NCBI RefSeq assembly: GCF_010672455.1
Contig: NZ_JAAHGO010000059.1
Span: 1 to 34,142 of the forward strand
Direction of reading: 5' to 3'
DNA from: Okeania sp. SIO2C9
Lineage (GTDB): Bacteria > Cyanobacteriota > Cyanobacteriia > Cyanobacteriales > Microcoleaceae
Length of the DNA: 34,142 nucleotides
How positions within the stretch are numbered: the stretch's first letter is position 1; the number at the start of each line of letters is the position of its first letter. Below are positions 1-8,814 of the stretch, piece by piece. The notes beneath the pieces were generated by a model that saw only the letters and a list, made by a program, of their open reading frames with translations, searched no databases and had not been told where the DNA came from. Position numbers and translations under genes: made by a program.

Positions 1-2717
1 AACATATTGGTTTCCAAGTTCAAAAGGGCAATGTGTTGATAAATTTATCTCGTTTTGATGAAGCTGAGGCAGTTTTTCAACAGTTAATAGAAAAGTATCC
101 ACATCAACCTCAAGGTTATGAGGGTTATGCTAGATTAAACCATAGTTTAGGAAATTGGAATTTAGCTTTGGAACGTTGGGAAAGTGCTATTGAAAAGTTT
201 CCAGAAAATATTGGTTTCCAAGTTAGCAAAGGTAATGTGCTGATAAATTTATCTCGTTTTGATGAAGCTGAGGCAGTTTTTCAACAGTTAATAGAAAAGT
301 ATCCACATCAACCTCAAGGTTATGAGGGTTATGCTAGATTAAACCATAGTTTAGGAAATTGGAATTTAGCTTTGGAACGTTGGGAAAGTGCTATTGAAAA
401 GTTTCCAGAAAATATTGGTTTCCAAGTTCAAAAGGGCAATGTGTTGATAAATTTATCTCGTTTTGATGAAGCTGAGGTAGTTTTTCAAAGGTTAATAGAA
501 AAGTATCCCCATCAATCTCATGGTTATGAGGGTTATGCCAGAGTTGCTAATAGTTTTGCTAACTGGGAATTAGCATTGGAGAGATGGGAAAATGCTATTG
601 ATAAGTTGCCCCACTATTTTAATTTCTATATACAGAAAGGTAATGTATTAATTACTTTATTTAGATATCGAGAAGCAGAAACTTTATTTAATCAAATTAT
701 CTCAAAATATCCTCATCAACCTCAAGGTTATGATGGTTTAGCTAGAGTATCAATGCACGCGCAAAAATGGGAATTAGCTTTAACTCGTTGGCAAACTGCT
801 ATAGATAAGTTTCCCAATAATCTTGCATTTTTAGTTGGTAAAGCTAATGCTTATATAGAATTACATAAATTTGATTCAGCTCAAGATTTAGCAGAAAGAA
901 TATTTCGTCAGTATCCTAACCATTATCAGCAAATATATGCTCTCAAAAAAAATATTGTACTGCGGTCTTCACTTAAAAGATTAAGCGAAGTTGGAGATTA
1001 TTTTAAATCTTTGCTATCTAAATCAGAGATTTCTCCTATTACTGATTATTGCCACCAAATACTGTTAGAGTCGATAAATAGCTTTGCTCAAACTATAACT
1101 AATTCTACTACGCTCGGTATTATTGGCATAGCTGTTAAAAGATTATTAGATGATTACTTTTTAGAGGTATCCCCTGGAGAGATATTAGCTTGTACATTTA
1201 AAAAGTTAATTGCTCAAAAATTAGGTAATGAAAATTTAGATTTGCAGCAGGCAGAAATATTATGTACTGAAGCAAATTTTGACGCTGCTCTAAATATTTA
1301 TCTTAATCTAGGAGACGAAATTGTAGAAAAATTTCTTCCTGACTATCCAGAACATATTGATAGACTTTTTTCTCAAAAAATAGAGCATAGTGTAACAGCA
1401 GCTTTACAAGAAAAATATGGCAGTTTGGAATTAGCAAGGGAAGCGCTAGAAACAGATTTAGTTAATGAAGATTTTGATGGGGATAGTATTTATTCCCAAC
1501 TGGGTTATTTATTAGTACATCTCGGCGAAAGTGAGAAGGGTTTGGCATATTTAAACAAGAGGATAGAAATGTCGGTTTATAGTCAGGATGCCTATATTAA
1601 ATTGGGCTATGCTTTACTCAAGTTAGGCAAAAAAGAGTCGGCACTTGCTAATTATAAACAGGCAGTTAAATTAAATTTAGCCTTAGCTTTATTAGGTGCG
1701 AATTTAATAGAATGGGTTAGTTATAAGTATCAGCAATTAACCAATAGTAGCTGTCAAAAATTAGGAGTATATCAACGATTTTCAGATTTATTAGTTCAAC
1801 AAGGTTTGTCAAAAGAAGCTCTGGAAGTTGCCCGTAAAGTTAAGACTAAATTTGGTAATGGATATCATAGTAAAAAAGTTTTGATATCTATTTTAGTTGC
1901 TCAAGGAAATAGACAACAGGCGTTAGAATATCATCAGCAAATGTTGAAAGAAAATCCTCAAACTGCTAATAAAAATTTGGGTGCTTTGAGAAGTTGTAGA
2001 CACTTAGAAAAATTTAAAAATCGAACTTTTCTGTCAGCAATGCTGTGCGATAGATTTAAAATTGCCTATGCTATGATTCCTAAATGTGCTTGTAGCACAA
2101 TCAGAGCTACTATGCAATGGTTAAAAAACAGACAGGATGATGATTCTAAAATAATTAGTAAGCCCAAATATCAATCTTATCAATACTACGCAGTTAATAT
2201 TCAAGATGTGGCAGAAAATTATTTTAAGTTTGTAGTAGTGAGAGAACCGATCAAGCGTTTTTTATCAGCATTTTCTAACGTGATTTTATTTCACAGATCG
2301 GCATTTGAAAAATCTCCATCATTAACTAGCGCTCAGTATTTATCAATTGCTAATTTGGGAATTAATCCTAAGATAAACTGGTTAATTGAAAATTTAGAGT
2401 TATATTCAGAAATGTCTAATTATTGGAGTTCTCATATAGAACCCCAGCATACCTTCATGGGCAATCAAGTAAAAGGATTCGATCGCGTATTTCAAGTAGA
2501 GTGTTTAGGAGAATTAGGGGAAAAATTATCAGAAATAACTGGCATTGAAATTAACTTACCCAGACTTAATACTGGAGGCAGAAAAATCTCATTAGCAGAA
2601 TTGTCAGAAAAATCTATGAAAAAATTAATTGACTTTTATTCTAGAGATTATGAGTTACTAAAAGATTATTATTCTCCAGACAAAATTTGGAATGAATATC
2701 AAGCATTGAAGAAGTAG
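1..2717 (+). CDS. TPR-repeat protein with C-terminal sulfotransferase domain (5' end outside window)
   Basis: The frame is open from the first bases, so the true start lies to the left; positions below count from the GTG at 33. The N-terminal part is tandem TPR-like units of 68 residues (paired 34-mers with NWNLALERWE and GYEGYARL patterns) to about residue 290. A helical middle, some of it TPR-like, follows to about 660. The C-terminal part has the two PAPS-binding signatures of the sulfotransferase-2 (carbohydrate sulfotransferase) family: IPKCACSTIR near residue 682 for the 5'-phosphosulfate loop and VVVREPIKRFLSAF near 737 for the 3'-phosphate site. Such enzymes move sulfate from PAPS to sugar hydroxyls. 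TPR fusions of this kind are inferred to bind a partner or polymer substrate. No signal peptide can be judged because the N-terminus is missing. The fold call is firm; the substrate is unknown. Confidence 0.9.
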   Translation, partial: HIGFQVQKGNVLINLSRFDEAEAVFQQLIEKYPHQPQGYEGYARLNHSLGNWNLALERWESAIEKFPENIGFQVSKGNVLINLSRFDEAEAVFQQLIEKYPHQPQGYEGYARLNHSLGNWNLALERWESAIEKFPENIGFQVQKGNVLINLSRFDEAEVVFQRLIEKYPHQSHGYEGYARVANSFANWELALERWENAIDKLPHYFNFYIQKGNVLITLFRYREAETLFNQIISKYPHQPQGYDGLARVSMHAQKWELALTRWQTAIDKFPNNLAFLVGKANAYIELHKFDSAQDLAERIFRQYPNHYQQIYALKKNIVLRSSLKRLSEVGDYFKSLLSKSEISPITDYCHQILLESINSFAQTITNSTTLGIIGIAVKRLLDDYFLEVSPGEILACTFKKLIAQKLGNENLDLQQAEILCTEANFDAALNIYLNLGDEIVEKFLPDYPEHIDRLFSQKIEHSVTAALQEKYGSLELAREALETDLVNEDFDGDSIYSQLGYLLVHLGESEKGLAYLNKRIEMSVYSQDAYIKLGYALLKLGKKESALANYKQAVKLNLALALLGANLIEWVSYKYQQLTNSSCQKLGVYQRFSDLLVQQGLSKEALEVARKVKTKFGNGYHSKKVLISILVAQGNRQQALEYHQQMLKENPQTANKNLGALRSCRHLEKFKNRTFLSAMLCDRFKIAYAMIPKCACSTIRATMQWLKNRQDDDSKIISKPKYQSYQYYAVNIQDVAENYFKFVVVREPIKRFLSAFSNVILFHRSAFEKSPSLTSAQYLSIANLGINPKINWLIENLELYSEMSNYWSSHIEPQHTFMGNQVKGFDRVFQVECLGELGEKLSEITGIEINLPRLNTGGRKISLAELSEKSMKKLIDFYSRDYELLKDYYSPDKIWNEYQALKK
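33..440 (+). repeat. Two near-identical 204-bp tandem units inside the TPR gene
   Basis: Bases 33-236 and 237-440 are almost identical at DNA level; one clear difference is GTGTTG versus GTGCTG at the unit start. A third unit starting at 441 matches for about 35 bases and then diverges. Each unit encodes exactly 68 residues, two TPRs. Synonymous sites have not diverged, which points to recent duplication or gene conversion. Confidence 0.9.
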
Positions 2718-2794
2718 CAAGCAATACTTAGCGATCGCCTCTCGTGACATGAAAATAGGCGATCACTTTCCCAATTACCCTAAAGTCACAAAAA

Positions 2795-2946
2795 AACTAT
2801 GACGGCAACCAACTCTCTCAAAATCGCCAAGGAGCTAAACTAGAAGATGCTCGTCTAAAATATCAGAGACTCATCGAATTAAACCCAATTTTGCCTGGAA
2901 TTACTATTACCGAAAAATTCAGGTATAAAGCCTCTGTTTATAATTA
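2795..2946 (+). pseudogene. Remnant of a TPR-protein gene
   Basis: One frame from about 2795 to the TAA at 2944-2946 reads as a TPR end: LEDARLKYQRLIELNP, followed by a short tail. There is no start codon, and a stop lies upstream at 2756-2758. It is a leftover of a TPR gene distinct from the preceding one, whose stop is at 2715-2717. Too little remains to assign a function. Confidence 0.55.
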
Positions 2947-3026
2947 ATAATTGATAATTGACAATTGATAATTATCAATCCAATAGTTTTCATGCTCCAC
3001 TATCCATTATCAATTGTTAAAGATGT

Positions 3027-3276
<250 letters not shown>

Positions 3277-3307
3277 ATCCATTATTAATTATTAATTATT
3301 AATTATA

Positions 3308-4423
3308 TTAAGCTTGTTTGTGTTTCCAAACTTTCCAGCTGGTATAAATAAGTAAACCTGTAGCACTAAAAGCATAAATTGCACCACTAGGAATACCAGA
3401 AAAAGCCATAGCTAAACTTCCTACCCAAAGTGTTAATGAATAGATAAAAAAAACTGTCAATCTTTGGGATAAACCAGCATCTAATAAACGATGATGAAGA
3501 TGGCGTTTATCTGCAATAAAAGGAGATTTACCATTTCGTAAACGGTCTATAATTACAGCAGACATATCAAGAATTGGCACTGCTAGTATTAGATATGGCA
3601 AGATAACAGAAGTAACCACAGTAGTTTTCACTAAACCTATTACTCCTACTCCTGCTAAAGTAAATCCTACATAATAAGCTCCTCCATCTCCCATAAATAT
3701 TTGAGCTGGATTAAAATTATAACGAAGAAAACCCAATGTTCCACCAGCTAAAGCTGCGGCAATTAAAGCTGCTGCCGGTTGATCCATAAATATACTTACA
3801 ATTAACATCACAAAAGCCGCAATACCAGAAACACCAGCAGCCAACCCATCTACACCATCAATCCAATTAATTGCATTTGCCATCCCCACTAACCAGATAA
3901 CAGTTACAGGCCAGCTCAGAATATTAATATGTACTAACCCATAAAAAGGAATTGTCAGAAACTCAATTTGTACACCTACTATCCAAGCCATACTAGCAGC
4001 AATAGTTTGCGTGAATAACCGGAATAAGGGAGATAAACCAAACAAATCATCTGCTAAACCAATTAGAAAAAAAGCTAAACCACCAACTGTTACACCCCAG
4101 ATTTCAAACTCTTTTTCTGGAGGCAAAATATTACCATTAGCATCTATAAATCCTCCTAACCACCAAACAACTAAAAGGGCAATTAGGCTACCAATAAAAA
4201 TAGAAACTCCTCCCAAACGTACCATTGGCTGTTTATGAATTTTTCGACCGCCTGGACTATCCACAAGTCCAATTTTTAAACCAATTTTGCGGATAATTGG
4301 TGTAATTAAAAGTACAACAAAAGTTGAAATTATTAAGGTAATCAAATGGTACAGATAATGAGGTATCTGAAATAATGGGGGGTTAAAAGTTAATAAGAAA
4401 TTATTAATTTGGCCTAGTATCAT
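3308..4423 (-). CDS. Polyprenyl-phosphate sugar-1-phosphate transferase, WecA/MraY superfamily
   Basis: This 371-residue polytopic membrane protein begins at ATG 4423. Superfamily signatures are present: GGRKIHKQPMVRLGG at 58-72, the Mg-binding Asp pair in GLADDLFG (D125-D126), NWIDGVDGL at 186-194, MGDGGAY at 244-250, and the loop HLHHR at 309-313. About ten or eleven hydrophobic segments are visible. The family moves a sugar-1-phosphate (often GlcNAc-1-P) from a UDP-sugar to undecaprenyl phosphate at the inner face of the plasma membrane, the first step of a surface glycan. The WecA/TagO type is preferred over MraY because of the HLHH loop and the absence of cell-wall genes nearby. It stands alone; the nearest gene on either side is an unrelated one. 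The exact sugar cannot be read from sequence. Confidence 0.92.
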   Translation of the reverse strand: MILGQINNFLLTFNPPLFQIPHYLYHLITLIISTFVVLLITPIIRKIGLKIGLVDSPGGRKIHKQPMVRLGGVSIFIGSLIALLVVWWLGGFIDANGNILPPEKEFEIWGVTVGGLAFFLIGLADDLFGLSPLFRLFTQTIAASMAWIVGVQIEFLTIPFYGLVHINILSWPVTVIWLVGMANAINWIDGVDGLAAGVSGIAAFVMLIVSIFMDQPAAALIAAALAGGTLGFLRYNFNPAQIFMGDGGAYYVGFTLAGVGVIGLVKTTVVTSVILPYLILAVPILDMSAVIIDRLRNGKSPFIADKRHLHHRLLDAGLSQRLTVFFIYSLTLWVGSLAMAFSGIPSGAIYAFSATGLLIYTSWKVWKHKQA

Positions 4424-4734
4424 CAGGATATTTTGCTACTATATAAATAATTGGGTATAGTTATAAAAATACTGGAGCTTTCGATCGTCAAACCTTAGTC
4501 TAAATTCCATATATAGTGGATTTAAACTATAGTGCTACGGTATATATAGTATTTTTTGTAGATAAATGGGTCTTTATCTATATACTTGAGACATTGTATT
4601 GAACGCCTCTACTAATTCATAATGCAATATACAGGTTGAGGATTAAATCTAGTCTTTAATTTGCTAGTAGCTCAAGACTAGAAATTAATCTCAAATTAGA
4701 AGTTACCGATTTACCGAAAAATTGGGGTATGCGC
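4424..4734. other. AT-rich gap without recognisable genes
   Basis: This stretch is strongly AT-rich, with several short TATATA-type palindromes around 4510-4585. No frame shows protein similarity that I can recognise. It contains the upstream region of the minus-strand sugar transferase, but no promoter could be defined with confidence. Confidence 0.5.
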
Positions 4735-4739
4735 CTCGT

Positions 4740-4967
4740 CCATAAGCGGGAGACTTTTTGATTGATTAAGTTGGAAGACATAAGCTATAGTATGATTGTC
4801 ACGGATGGGCAATCCGAGACATTAAACGGAATTGGAGGGAAGCGTAGGACTACTGCCAAGGTAGCAGCACCCAGTGTTAGCGGAGCTTTGCGCTAGCAAA
4901 ACGTCAACCCACCGAAGAGCTAAGGCTCAGTTTTGTTTCTCCGCGCCTTCAGGCCGGAGAGGATGTC
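4740..4967 (+). mobile_element. Solo right end of an IS200/IS605-type element (reRNA-like remnant)
   Basis: The block contains features typical of the 3' ends of cyanobacterial IS200/IS605 elements: GAAGCGTAGGACTACTGCCA near 4849, then CGTCAACCCACCGAAGAG near 4901, then an imperfect hairpin CTCCGCGCC/GGCCGGAG at 4939-4960 running into GAGGATGTCA. In intact elements this region gives the RNA guide used by TnpB. No tnpB precedes it on this strand, so it is a solo end. GTTAGCG...CGCTAGC (4876-4897) is a small hairpin that looks like an inserted dispersed repeat. The call rests on recalled sequence patterns, not an alignment. Confidence 0.5.
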
Positions 4968-4984
4968 AAAATATTTATGTATAG

Positions 4985-5110
4985 TCAGTGACATACTCCC
5001 ACACTAAGCTGGCGCTATAGTGTGGGCTTCTCGTTTCGCAGCCCTGCCATTGCATCGGGCTCCACGAGCTTTAAGGACGGAATGCCCTACCGCCCTATTT
5101 TTGATATTTA
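4985..5110 (-). ncRNA. Probable omega (re)RNA and right end of the adjacent tnpB element
   Basis: On the minus strand the tnpB 3' end runs into a strong hairpin (CCCACACTA/TAGTGTGGG, within about 4999-5027) and then GTGGGAGTATGTCAC, which resembles IS200/IS605 right ends. TnpB guide RNAs are known to come from this 3'-overlapping region. The boundaries are estimates, and no transcript evidence is available here. Confidence 0.4.
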
Positions 5111-6278
5111 TCGCTGCATTTCCTAGGTCATGCTGCGCAAACAAGTCGCGGTCTATTACAATACCGCAATGTGGACAAGAATGAGTTCGTATGTTTAATT
5201 CTTTAGGGACTTTTTCCCCACAATTTGAGCAGTCTTGGCTAGTATTTTTGGGGTTTACTGCTATTGTTTTCTGTCCAGCATTTGCCTCTTTCAGAGGAGC
5301 TGCGCTAACGGCTTTGACAGTCAAAATAGACAGGAATTGACCCCATCCAGCATCGTTAATTGATTTACTCAAATGAGTCTTTGCTAGCCCTTTAATGTTT
5401 AAGTTTTCATGGGCGATAACATCCGCTTTTGATAACAATTCATTAGCTGTTTTAAAGTGAAAAGATTTACGTTTATCGGCTACCTTTTTATGTTGTTTGG
5501 CTACAGCTTTAACAGTTTTTAGCCTCCTTTTACTTCCTTTTTTCTTTCGATATAAACGTTTTTGTAGAGTCTTTAATCGCTTCTGAGATTTTCTATAGTA
5601 TTGAGGGATGGGGACAAATTCTCCTTCACTTGTTACTAAGAATTCCTTCAACCCCATATCGATTCCCAGAGTATTTTTTAATGTAGGTTCAACATTAAAA
5701 GTCAAAGCTGGAACTGATTTTTCTTCTAGGGATAAAGTCACATAATAACCATCAGCTTTACGACTAATAGTAACAGTTTTAATTTGAAAACCATCAGGTA
5801 ACGGCCGATGTTGAATCAACTTGATATTGCCTATTTTGGGCAAGTTTATCTTGTTTTCTTGAATGCAGTCTTGCTTGATTTGAGGATAAGTAAAACTACG
5901 ATAACGTCCTTTTCCCTTAAACCTTGCTTTCCCTAGTTTATGTCCATTTTTGTCTGCTGTAAACCATCTATCAAAGGCAAGTTTTACTCGTTTTATGCAA
6001 TCCTGGCATACCTGAGAATGAATCAGCTTGTACTCAGGAAACTTGTCTTTGGTATTGACCAAATCTTTTTTTTGAGAGTAATAATCTGGATTATCTCTAA
6101 GTTGAGGAATTGGCATCACCAAGGGGCAAGCGTTAACTGAACAACGGTTTTCTTCCCACCATGAGAATCTTTCACTCAAACGATAGTTGTACTGACGACG
6201 CAACAATTCTAACCACAATTCTATTATGGCTATTTGTTCTTTGTTAGGCCTTAATTTATATTGGTAAGCAGTCCGCAT
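5004..6278 (-). CDS. tnpB: TnpB, RNA-guided nuclease of an IS200/IS605-type element, with two in-frame insertions
   Basis: This 424-residue protein begins at ATG 6278. The RuvC-like nuclease core is visible: LGIDMGLKEF (D207), IAHENLNIKGLA (E291), zinc ribbon C350/C353 and C368/C371, and IDRD ending at D378. Two stretches break the family pattern. At about residues 324-332, VSAAPLKEA interrupts the usual KAxNAGQKTIAV. At about 379-385, LFAQHDL separates DRD from GNAAINI, where the family has DRDxNAAxNI. Both coincide with small dispersed repeats in the DNA. The last 20 or so residues are also unusual; another frame there reads AGLRNEKPTL then stop, closer to the family ending, so a late frameshift is possible. 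No tnpA lies nearby. Nuclease activity is doubtful because of the insertion beside the active site. Confidence 0.9.
   Translation of the reverse strand: MRTAYQYKLRPNKEQIAIIELWLELLRRQYNYRLSERFSWWEENRCSVNACPLVMPIPQLRDNPDYYSQKKDLVNTKDKFPEYKLIHSQVCQDCIKRVKLAFDRWFTADKNGHKLGKARFKGKGRYRSFTYPQIKQDCIQENKINLPKIGNIKLIQHRPLPDGFQIKTVTISRKADGYYVTLSLEEKSVPALTFNVEPTLKNTLGIDMGLKEFLVTSEGEFVPIPQYYRKSQKRLKTLQKRLYRKKKGSKRRLKTVKAVAKQHKKVADKRKSFHFKTANELLSKADVIAHENLNIKGLAKTHLSKSINDAGWGQFLSILTVKAVSAAPLKEANAGQKTIAVNPKNTSQDCSNCGEKVPKELNIRTHSCPHCGIVIDRDLFAQHDLGNAAINIKNRAVGHSVLKARGARCNGRAAKREAHTIAPA
5119..5143 (+). repeat. Small dispersed repeat X, copy 1, inside tnpB
   Basis: TTTCCTAGGTCATGCTGCGC followed by AAACA also occurs at 22483-22509 and, inverted with small changes, at 24638-24664. 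Inside tnpB it accounts for the extra residues right after the RuvC-III DRD motif and keeps the frame. It resembles the small dispersed repeats of about 21-27 nt described in cyanobacterial genomes. Confidence 0.75.
5284..5310 (-). repeat. Second small repeat inside tnpB
   Basis: On the minus strand this reads GTTAGCGCAGCTCCTCTGAA then AGAGGC. It starts with the same GTTAGCG as the inserts at 4876 and 11744 and contains a CCTCT/AGAGG hairpin. It explains the extra residues at about 324-332 of TnpB. The assignment is weaker than for the repeat at 5119 because only the first part is shared. Confidence 0.5.
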
Positions 6279-6356
6279 GGTGGAAAATTTCCGGGGTTAT
6301 AGCAAAATAATAATACAAGTTTTTCAACTAGGGCGAAAGCTTCTGCTGGGATGGTA

Positions 6357-6393
6357 TGCAAATTGAATGGGCATCGAACCTATTCAATTTGCC
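6357..6393. repeat. Palindrome upstream of tnpB, possibly part of the element's left end
   Basis: CAAATTGAAT and ATTCAATTTG form a perfect 10-bp stem around a 12-base loop, about 80 bp upstream of the tnpB start. A further perfect palindrome, TATAGCGCTATA, lies near 6457, and the right-end hairpin also contains GGCGCTATAG. Subterminal hairpins mark IS200/IS605 ends, but I could not place the left boundary. Confidence 0.35.
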
Positions 6394-6521
6394 ACCGATT
6401 CATCCACCAAATCTGCATATTATGGTGTGAGGCTTCTCGGCGATTCAGCTAAAACTATAGCGCTATACATAAAACCTCAATTTCTGAAAAATCCTCTCCT
6501 CAATTGTCCATCTAAAATTAT

Positions 6522-7799
6522 TTAGACTAGACTGGGAACTTTAGCCATGAGATGAGGATAGAGAGGAAAGCGATCGCACAATGATGCTACCCTATCTCGA
6601 CACATTTGAGCTACCCCTTCATCTTCTTTATTGAGTAATCGTTCAGCAATAATATCGCCTATTTCAGTAAATTCAGCAGCTTTCATACCTCTTGTGGTCA
6701 TTGCAGGAGAACCCAGTCGGAGGCCACTGGTGACAAAAGGAGACTCTGGGTCAAAAGGTACAGTATTTTTATTAGTAGTAATATTAACTCCACTCATCAA
6801 TTTATCTGCCTTTTTCCCTGTCATACTTACTGACCTTAGATCCACCAACATAACGTGATTTTCCGTACCACCAGAAACTATTTTTAATCCGCGTTCTTGC
6901 AGTTGAGTTGCTAAAGCACTAGCATTTTCAATCACTTGGCCGGAATAAGCTTTAAATTCTGGCTTGAGAGCTTCTCCGAATGCTACTGCCTTAGCTGCAA
7001 TAACGTGTTCTAACGGACCCCCTTGAGTTCCGGGAAATACTGACTTGTCCAGTTTTTTGCCTAATTCTGGATCGCGAGTCAGAATCAAACCGCCTCGTGG
7101 CCCCCTTAAGGTTTTGTGGGTAGTAGTTGTGACTACATCACAGTAGGGAACTGGGTTAGGATGATGACCCGTTGCCACTAAACCTGCAATATGAGCAATG
7201 TCTGCTAATAAATAAGCTCCAACTTCATCAGCGATCGCCCGGAATTTCTCAAAATCAATTATCTGAGAATAGGCGGAATAACCACAAATTAGTAGTTTGG
7301 GTTTATGTTGCTTTGCCAATTCGAGAACTTGGTCATAATCTATAGTTTCTGTTTTCTGACTGACACCATAATGATGAACATTAAACCATTTACCAGAAAT
7401 ATTAACTGGAGAACCGTGGGTCAAATGTCCGCCGTGAGATAAGTCCATTCCCATGATGGTGTCCCCTGGTTGTAACAAGGTGAGGAACACGGCAAGATTG
7501 GCCTGTGCTCCAGCATGGGGTTGTACATTGGCATGGGCAGCTCCAAATAATTCTTTGGCACGGTCTATGGCTATTTGTTCGATTTCGTCTATAAATTCAC
7601 AGCCGCCGTAGTAACGTTTACCTGGGAGACCTTCGGCGTATTTGTTGGTGAGTACGGAACCTTGGGCGGCCATTACTGCTGCTGAGGTAAAGTTTTCACT
7701 GGCAATTAGTTCTAGGTGGTCTTGTTGCCGTCCGTATTCTTTTTGAATTAGTTCGGCTACTAATGGGTCAGTATCGGCGAGAAAGTTAGCGTTAATCAT
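6522..7799 (-). CDS. glyA: Serine hydroxymethyltransferase
   Basis: The 425-residue protein begins at ATG 7799, the usual length for bacterial GlyA. It is a PLP enzyme that interconverts serine plus tetrahydrofolate with glycine plus 5,10-methylene-tetrahydrofolate in the cytosol, supplying one-carbon units and taking part in photorespiratory glycine metabolism. The PLP lysine is K229 in [16 protein letters not shown]. Other family signatures are [10 protein letters not shown] (29-39), [15 protein letters not shown] (52-66) and AHIAGL (202-207). The protein is full length and intact. No Shine-Dalgarno sequence is obvious, which is common in cyanobacteria. It is flanked by tnpB downstream and a nitroreductase upstream on the same strand, with 117 bp between it and the nitroreductase; an operon is unlikely given a hairpin in that gap. 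Confidence 0.97.
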   Translation of the reverse strand: MINANFLADTDPLVAELIQKEYGRQQDHLELIASENFTSAAVMAAQGSVLTNKYAEGLPGKRYYGGCEFIDEIEQIAIDRAKELFGAAHANVQPHAGAQANLAVFLTLLQPGDTIMGMDLSHGGHLTHGSPVNISGKWFNVHHYGVSQKTETIDYDQVLELAKQHKPKLLICGYSAYSQIIDFEKFRAIADEVGAYLLADIAHIAGLVATGHHPNPVPYCDVVTTTTHKTLRGPRGGLILTRDPELGKKLDKSVFPGTQGGPLEHVIAAKAVAFGEALKPEFKAYSGQVIENASALATQLQERGLKIVSGGTENHVMLVDLRSVSMTGKKADKLMSGVNITTNKNTVPFDPESPFVTSGLRLGSPAMTTRGMKAAEFTEIGDIIAERLLNKEDEGVAQMCRDRVASLCDRFPLYPHLMAKVPSLV

Positions 7800-7836
7800 G
7801 TTGTATATTTTTTGAGCTTGTATTAGTAAAGTATAA

Positions 7837-7871
7837 GCCCCACACTAGCACTTACATTTCTAGTCTGGGGC
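7837..7871 (-). terminator. Hairpin between the nitroreductase gene and glyA, possible terminator
   Basis: GCCCCACACTAG and CTAGTCTGGGGC form a 12-bp stem with one mismatch around an 11-base loop. It lies just past the 3' end of the minus-strand nitroreductase gene. The following minus-strand bases (TTATACTTTA) are only weakly U-rich, so rho-independent termination is plausible but not certain. Confidence 0.4.
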
Positions 7872-7916
7872 AGAGAGTTTAAGTTTATATGTAGTAGAGT
7901 TATGGTTAATTGACTT

Positions 7917-8519
7917 TTAGAATTTATTTTCAATCACTAACTCACTCAATGGTAATTGTCCTGGTTTTGGCCAAGGTTCTTTAACTTTTTTGCCAATAGC
8001 CAACATAGGACCCATTACATAATCTTTGGGTAAATTTATTAATTCTGCTACTTTTTGAATATCAAAACCAATCATCGGGCAGGAATCATAACCCATTGCT
8101 TTTGCTGTTAACATTAAGGTTTGCATTGCCATACCTATTGAACGTTGAGCTTCATCTCGCTGAAGCCATTCACGCCCTTGATGGAAAGGTTCTATCATAC
8201 CTACAAGTTGCTTTGCGACTTGCTCTGGAGCATTTTGCCAATAGCGATGAGGTTCTTTTTCCCAAGCTTTCATATCTGCTGTAAAGAGAATGAGCAAAGA
8301 AGCTTCTGTCATTTGGGCTTGATCGAAACCAAGCTCTCGGATCTTTTGTCGTAATTCTGGGTCTCTAAGAATAACAAAACGCCAATGTTGAATATTAAAG
8401 CTGGTAGGAGCTTGAATTGTTGCTTCTAGAAGTTTTTGTTCTTCTTGGGGTGTTATTTTATGGTTAGGATCATAATGTTTTACAGCGCGACGTTGATAAA
8501 TTACTTCTAAAGCATCCAT
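7917..8519 (-). CDS. Nitroreductase-family FMN oxidoreductase
   Basis: The 200-residue protein begins at ATG 8519 and is the usual size for the family. Signatures are the N-terminal YQRRAVKHYDPNHKI (FMN-phosphate contact RRAVK, 10-14), APTSFNIQHWRFVIL (37-51, cofactor-contacting region) and a C-terminal GYDSCPMIGFD segment typical of the family's FMN-binding fold. Such proteins use NAD(P)H and bound FMN to reduce nitro compounds, quinones or similar acceptors, usually as cytosolic dimers. The physiological substrate cannot be deduced. It sits upstream of glyA on the same strand, separated by a hairpin, and is probably its own transcription unit. Confidence 0.92.
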   Translation of the reverse strand: MDALEVIYQRRAVKHYDPNHKITPQEEQKLLEATIQAPTSFNIQHWRFVILRDPELRQKIRELGFDQAQMTEASLLILFTADMKAWEKEPHRYWQNAPEQVAKQLVGMIEPFHQGREWLQRDEAQRSIGMAMQTLMLTAKAMGYDSCPMIGFDIQKVAELINLPKDYVMGPMLAIGKKVKEPWPKPGQLPLSELVIENKF

Positions 8520-8814
8520 TGAGTCAAATTCCTCTTGATAAGTTTAAGATTTAGAAACTGAGTTTTTCAATAAAATGAAAACTCAAGTTGCCCTATTGAG
8601 GTTTTGTTTGTTAGGGAAAGGTTTTGCTAAATTTTACCTGAAATTAAGAGCAAATAATCTATCTAATTTTTGAGTCCTAAAAAGCTAGTCATTAAATTCC
8701 GATTGTATAGGAATACATACTGGAGAGTAAAGTACCCAAACCTTTCGCGTAGGGAACAGGAAAAAGGGAATAGAGGATCAAAAATAGAATTTTTCTGTAG
8801 TGTTGTGAAATGTT

